Of a stretch of DNA of 64,000 bases, positions 61,867 through 64,000 are shown piece by piece (within the stretch, counting starts at the first letter, position 1; every line of letters starts with the position of its first letter). Source of the stretch: Sympetrum striolatum (Eukaryota; Arthropoda; Insecta; Odonata; Libellulidae). The position numbers and the translations under genes were made by a program. The notes below the pieces were generated by a model that saw nothing but the letters and a program-made list of their open reading frames with translations, had not been told where the DNA came from and ran no database searches. The DNA lies in contig OX388341.1 in assembly GCA_947579665.1 (NCBI GenBank), forward strand, positions 1,178,001 to 1,242,000. The letters are read 5' to 3'.

Positions 61867-61884
61867 GTCCCTGTTCGGGCGCCA
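61867..61884 (-). promoter_or_regulatory. Primer binding site for tRNA-Lys
   Basis: TGGCGCCCGAACAGGGAC on the element strand, 4 nt after the 5' LTR, equals the 18-nt site complementary to the 3' end of tRNA-Lys(UUU) as known from several retroelements. Confidence 0.9.
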
Positions 61885-61888
61885 AATA

Positions 61889-62450
61889 TGTAACGCTCCT
61901 CCCAGATAGCTCACGGTTTTGGAACGCACATAAAATAAATACATAAATAAATGCGAGGATAAAGCTGAATATATTTTGTCAAAACAAGAATAAATTGCCA
62001 ATAAACAAAATTAACAGCAAAATCTTCGTTGGGTTCGACCATGAGAAAAAGAATATACGTGGTCAAAAATAGCAGAAATTAAACAGTAAGAAATTGACAC
62101 GATGATTGGCGTCCAGTTCCAATCTCTAATTTCCTTGAACACGAGGCCTAGTCGGTGGGTCATGTAGCGACGATCCACTCTCCCAACGAGGATCTCCTCC
62201 CGACCGTCTCCTCAATAGTCCACCTTCCGAGTGCCCCTCAAATCCTCTTCTACCTCTCTGTCCTCGTGGATTCTGCCGCCCCTCCTTACCTCGACGCCAC
62301 GTAATAAGCGTGTCGAAGTATCGTAATAACAGCAGAACAAGAGGCAAACGCATGACGCAATAGGCGCCAAATGCAAAAGTAATAATCATACAAACAAAGA
62401 GACATTGCATATTGAACAGAATAAATATAACAATTAAACGACTCGGTACA
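61889..62450 (-). repeat. 5' LTR
   Basis: The LTR is 562 bp with TGTA...TACA ends and reads as identical to 55965-56526. The promoter is expected here; TTATATTTATT near the element-strand start is an AT-rich TATA-like candidate. Confidence 0.93.
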
Positions 62451-63547
62451 ATATATATATATATAGAGAGAGGATACAAACTCACAGCCTAAACCACAAG
62501 AGTGATTGTGTTGAAATTTTTACGACATATTGGCCATAACGTGTAACCTCCAGAAAAATTGCGATTTTGATCCTCAGTATCATGGGTTCGATTCCAGAGG
62601 GCCCCAAACTCCCGATTTTTCCCGTTTAAATGCATTGCTTTGATTTTCGGGAATTAAAAAAAAATACTTCCCGGATAGGTAGAGAATCAAAACTCAAGGA
62701 GCCTATAAATATGAACATTATCTATCGAAAACAGAAATGAGTTTTACGGAAAATATCCTGGGTTCGATGCTAGGTCGGGGTAAAAATCGGCCGTTTAAAA
62801 TGCATTGTGGCGATTTTTAAGATTTTTTTTGGACCATTTCCCGATGGCATGGAAACTTGAAACTCGGCATGGAGTTGGAGATCATAAATATATTTAATAA
62901 TTAAATTTTACATATTCGCTGATGGTCCTTGGTTCGATCCCAAAGGGCCATTTGCACTCCACAGTGCATTTCTTATGGGGATAACGGAAACACATTTTAG
63001 GTACTTCCCGGTATGATATCGACTTCAAAATTTGTATGAAAATAGATCAAGTCCTAGCAAGTCATACTGTCTATTCACAGCTACCAATACGTACAGGGTT
63101 CGACACCAGGCGTCTCTACAATAAGTAAATTATCCGATTTTTAAGAATTAATTTAAATCCCTTCCAAATATTATTAAAACATGAAATTAGGTATATAGAG
63201 AGAAAACGTAGATACATTTCAAGAACATATTTTATATTTCCTAGATCGTCCTTGGTTCGAATCCAGAGAGCTATTAACATTCGTGAAAAGTAGGTCTTCG
63301 TTTGAGGCAGTTGCAGCCAATATTTCTTCTTGAATTTTCACACGTATTTAGAGAAGATGATCTTCTGATGTGCTGCGTAGAAATTTCACCAAAAAGACCC
63401 GGGTTCGATGCCAGACGATTAAATTGAAGCGAATTTTAAGAATATTTTCAATCCTTTTTTTCCTTTCCGGGACCTTCCCGATATAATGCCGTTATGAAAT
63501 TAGTGTTGTCGATCTGCTTGCAGTATGCAAGCTACATTTTACTCGTA
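62451..63547 (+). mobile_element. Six-B-box element, copy E14 (type I-A), main part
   Basis: This is the continuation of the copy begun at 55919, interrupted by the gypsy element. B-box motifs lie at 62585, 62761, 62931, 63097, 63254 and 63402 (intervals 176, 170, 166, 157, 148). The hairpin end is intact and ACTCGTA ends at 63547. Confidence 0.8.
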
Positions 63548-64000
63548 TACCTATATAGATAGATAGGATACAAATTCACAGCCTAAACTACAAGCGTCAT
63601 TGATCTGAAATTTTTATGACATATTGGCCATAACGTGAAACCCCCAGGAAAAAAGAGACTTTGATCCTCAGTGTCATAGGTTCGATTCCAGAGGGCCCCA
63701 AATTCCCGATTTTTCCCGTTTGAATGCATTGCCGTGATTTTTGGGAATTAAAAAAAAATACTTTCCGGATAGGTAGAGAAGTAAAACTCAAGGTGCCTAT
63801 GTTTATGGTCTTGGACTTTCGAAAACATCAATGACTTTTACAAAAGTTATTCTGGGTTCGATGCTAGGACGATGCAAAGATCTGCCCTTTAAAATACATG
63901 GGAGCCGTTTTTCATTATTTTTTTAGATGCACTTATCGAAATGATAGGATGTTCGTGCTTGGCTGGAAGATGTATGGTACGAATAAGTTTTAGAAAAAAA
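63548..64000 (+). mobile_element. Six-B-box element, copy E15 (type II-A), cut by the window end
   Basis: It starts directly after E14 with a CTATATAGATAGATA run and no junction repeat. The first two B-box motifs lie near 63680 and 63856. The sequence GACGATGCAAAGATCTGCCC marks it as the type II family, like E13. The remainder is beyond the window. Confidence 0.75.

Larger units (their letters stand above)
55965..62450 (-). mobile_element. Ty3/gypsy LTR retrotransposon, apparently intact
   Basis: The element spans 6486 bp on the minus strand. In element order it has: 5' LTR (62450-61889), primer binding site, 5' leader, gag, -1 frameshift signal, pol (PR-RT-RNaseH-IN), a short 3' region with a polypurine tract, and 3' LTR (56526-55965). 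There is no env. The two LTRs are both 562 bp and read as identical by eye, both frames are open, and flanking ATAT on each side fits a 4-bp target duplication (ambiguous inside an AT run). PR-RT-RH-IN order and the GPY/F-like integrase end place it in Ty3/gypsy. The tRNA-Lys primer site would be compatible with Osvaldo/Ulysses-like clades, but I cannot verify the clade. Confidence 0.93.

Overview
The window looks like intergenic or intronic DNA from an AT-rich animal genome, most likely an arthropod. The reasons are a Ty3/gypsy element, a Penelope-like element with a GIY-YIG domain, a Helentron-type endonuclease relic, a jockey/CR1-like LINE tail and tRNA-derived SINEs, together with the absence of any convincing host exon. 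No host gene, rRNA or genuine tRNA gene was found. The species cannot be named from this sequence alone.

Layout: 1-5.8 kb holds a SINE and a Helentron-like endonuclease fragment. From 5.8 kb onward the window is dominated by one dispersed ~1.1 kb repeat family, called here the six-B-box element (15 copies, E1-E15). A full copy has an AT/GATA microsatellite end, then six ~150-176 bp modules each ending in a tRNA B-box/T-arm-like motif (GGTTCGANNCC), then a conserved hairpin end (CTTGCA-3 nt-TGCAAG followed by CTACATTTTACTCGTA). Copies lie at 5.8-6.9 kb, 13.2-15.9 kb, 30.9-32.1 kb (inside the Penelope element), in a near-continuous array at 46.8-55.9 kb, and at 62.5-64 kb. 7-13 kb, 16.2-30.8 kb and 36-46 kb are mostly featureless AT-rich DNA with isolated relics: a LINE C-terminus at 21.1-21.6 kb, a fold-back at 27.5 kb, a hairpin at 28.3 kb, a tandem-repeat Helentron-like non-autonomous element at 35.1-36.1 kb and a MITE-like element at 46.3-46.8 kb.

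The Penelope-like element (30821-33647) has a perfect 15-bp target duplication, inverted tail-to-tail arms and hammerhead-like motifs near both ends. Its left arm carries six-B-box copy E5 in an AT microsatellite. The right arm lacks the insert, so the two arms form a natural filled-site/empty-site pair.

The best preserved gene system is the Ty3/gypsy retrotransposon at 55965-62450 (minus strand). It has 562-bp LTRs that read as identical, a tRNA-Lys type primer binding site, an intact gag, and an intact pol (protease, RT, RNase H, integrase) joined to gag by a textbook -1 frameshift signal (TTTAAAC, 7-nt spacer, perfect 11-bp stem). It split six-B-box copy E14. The likely order of events is Penelope element, then E5 inserted into it; and six-B-box array, then the gypsy element inserted into that array very recently.
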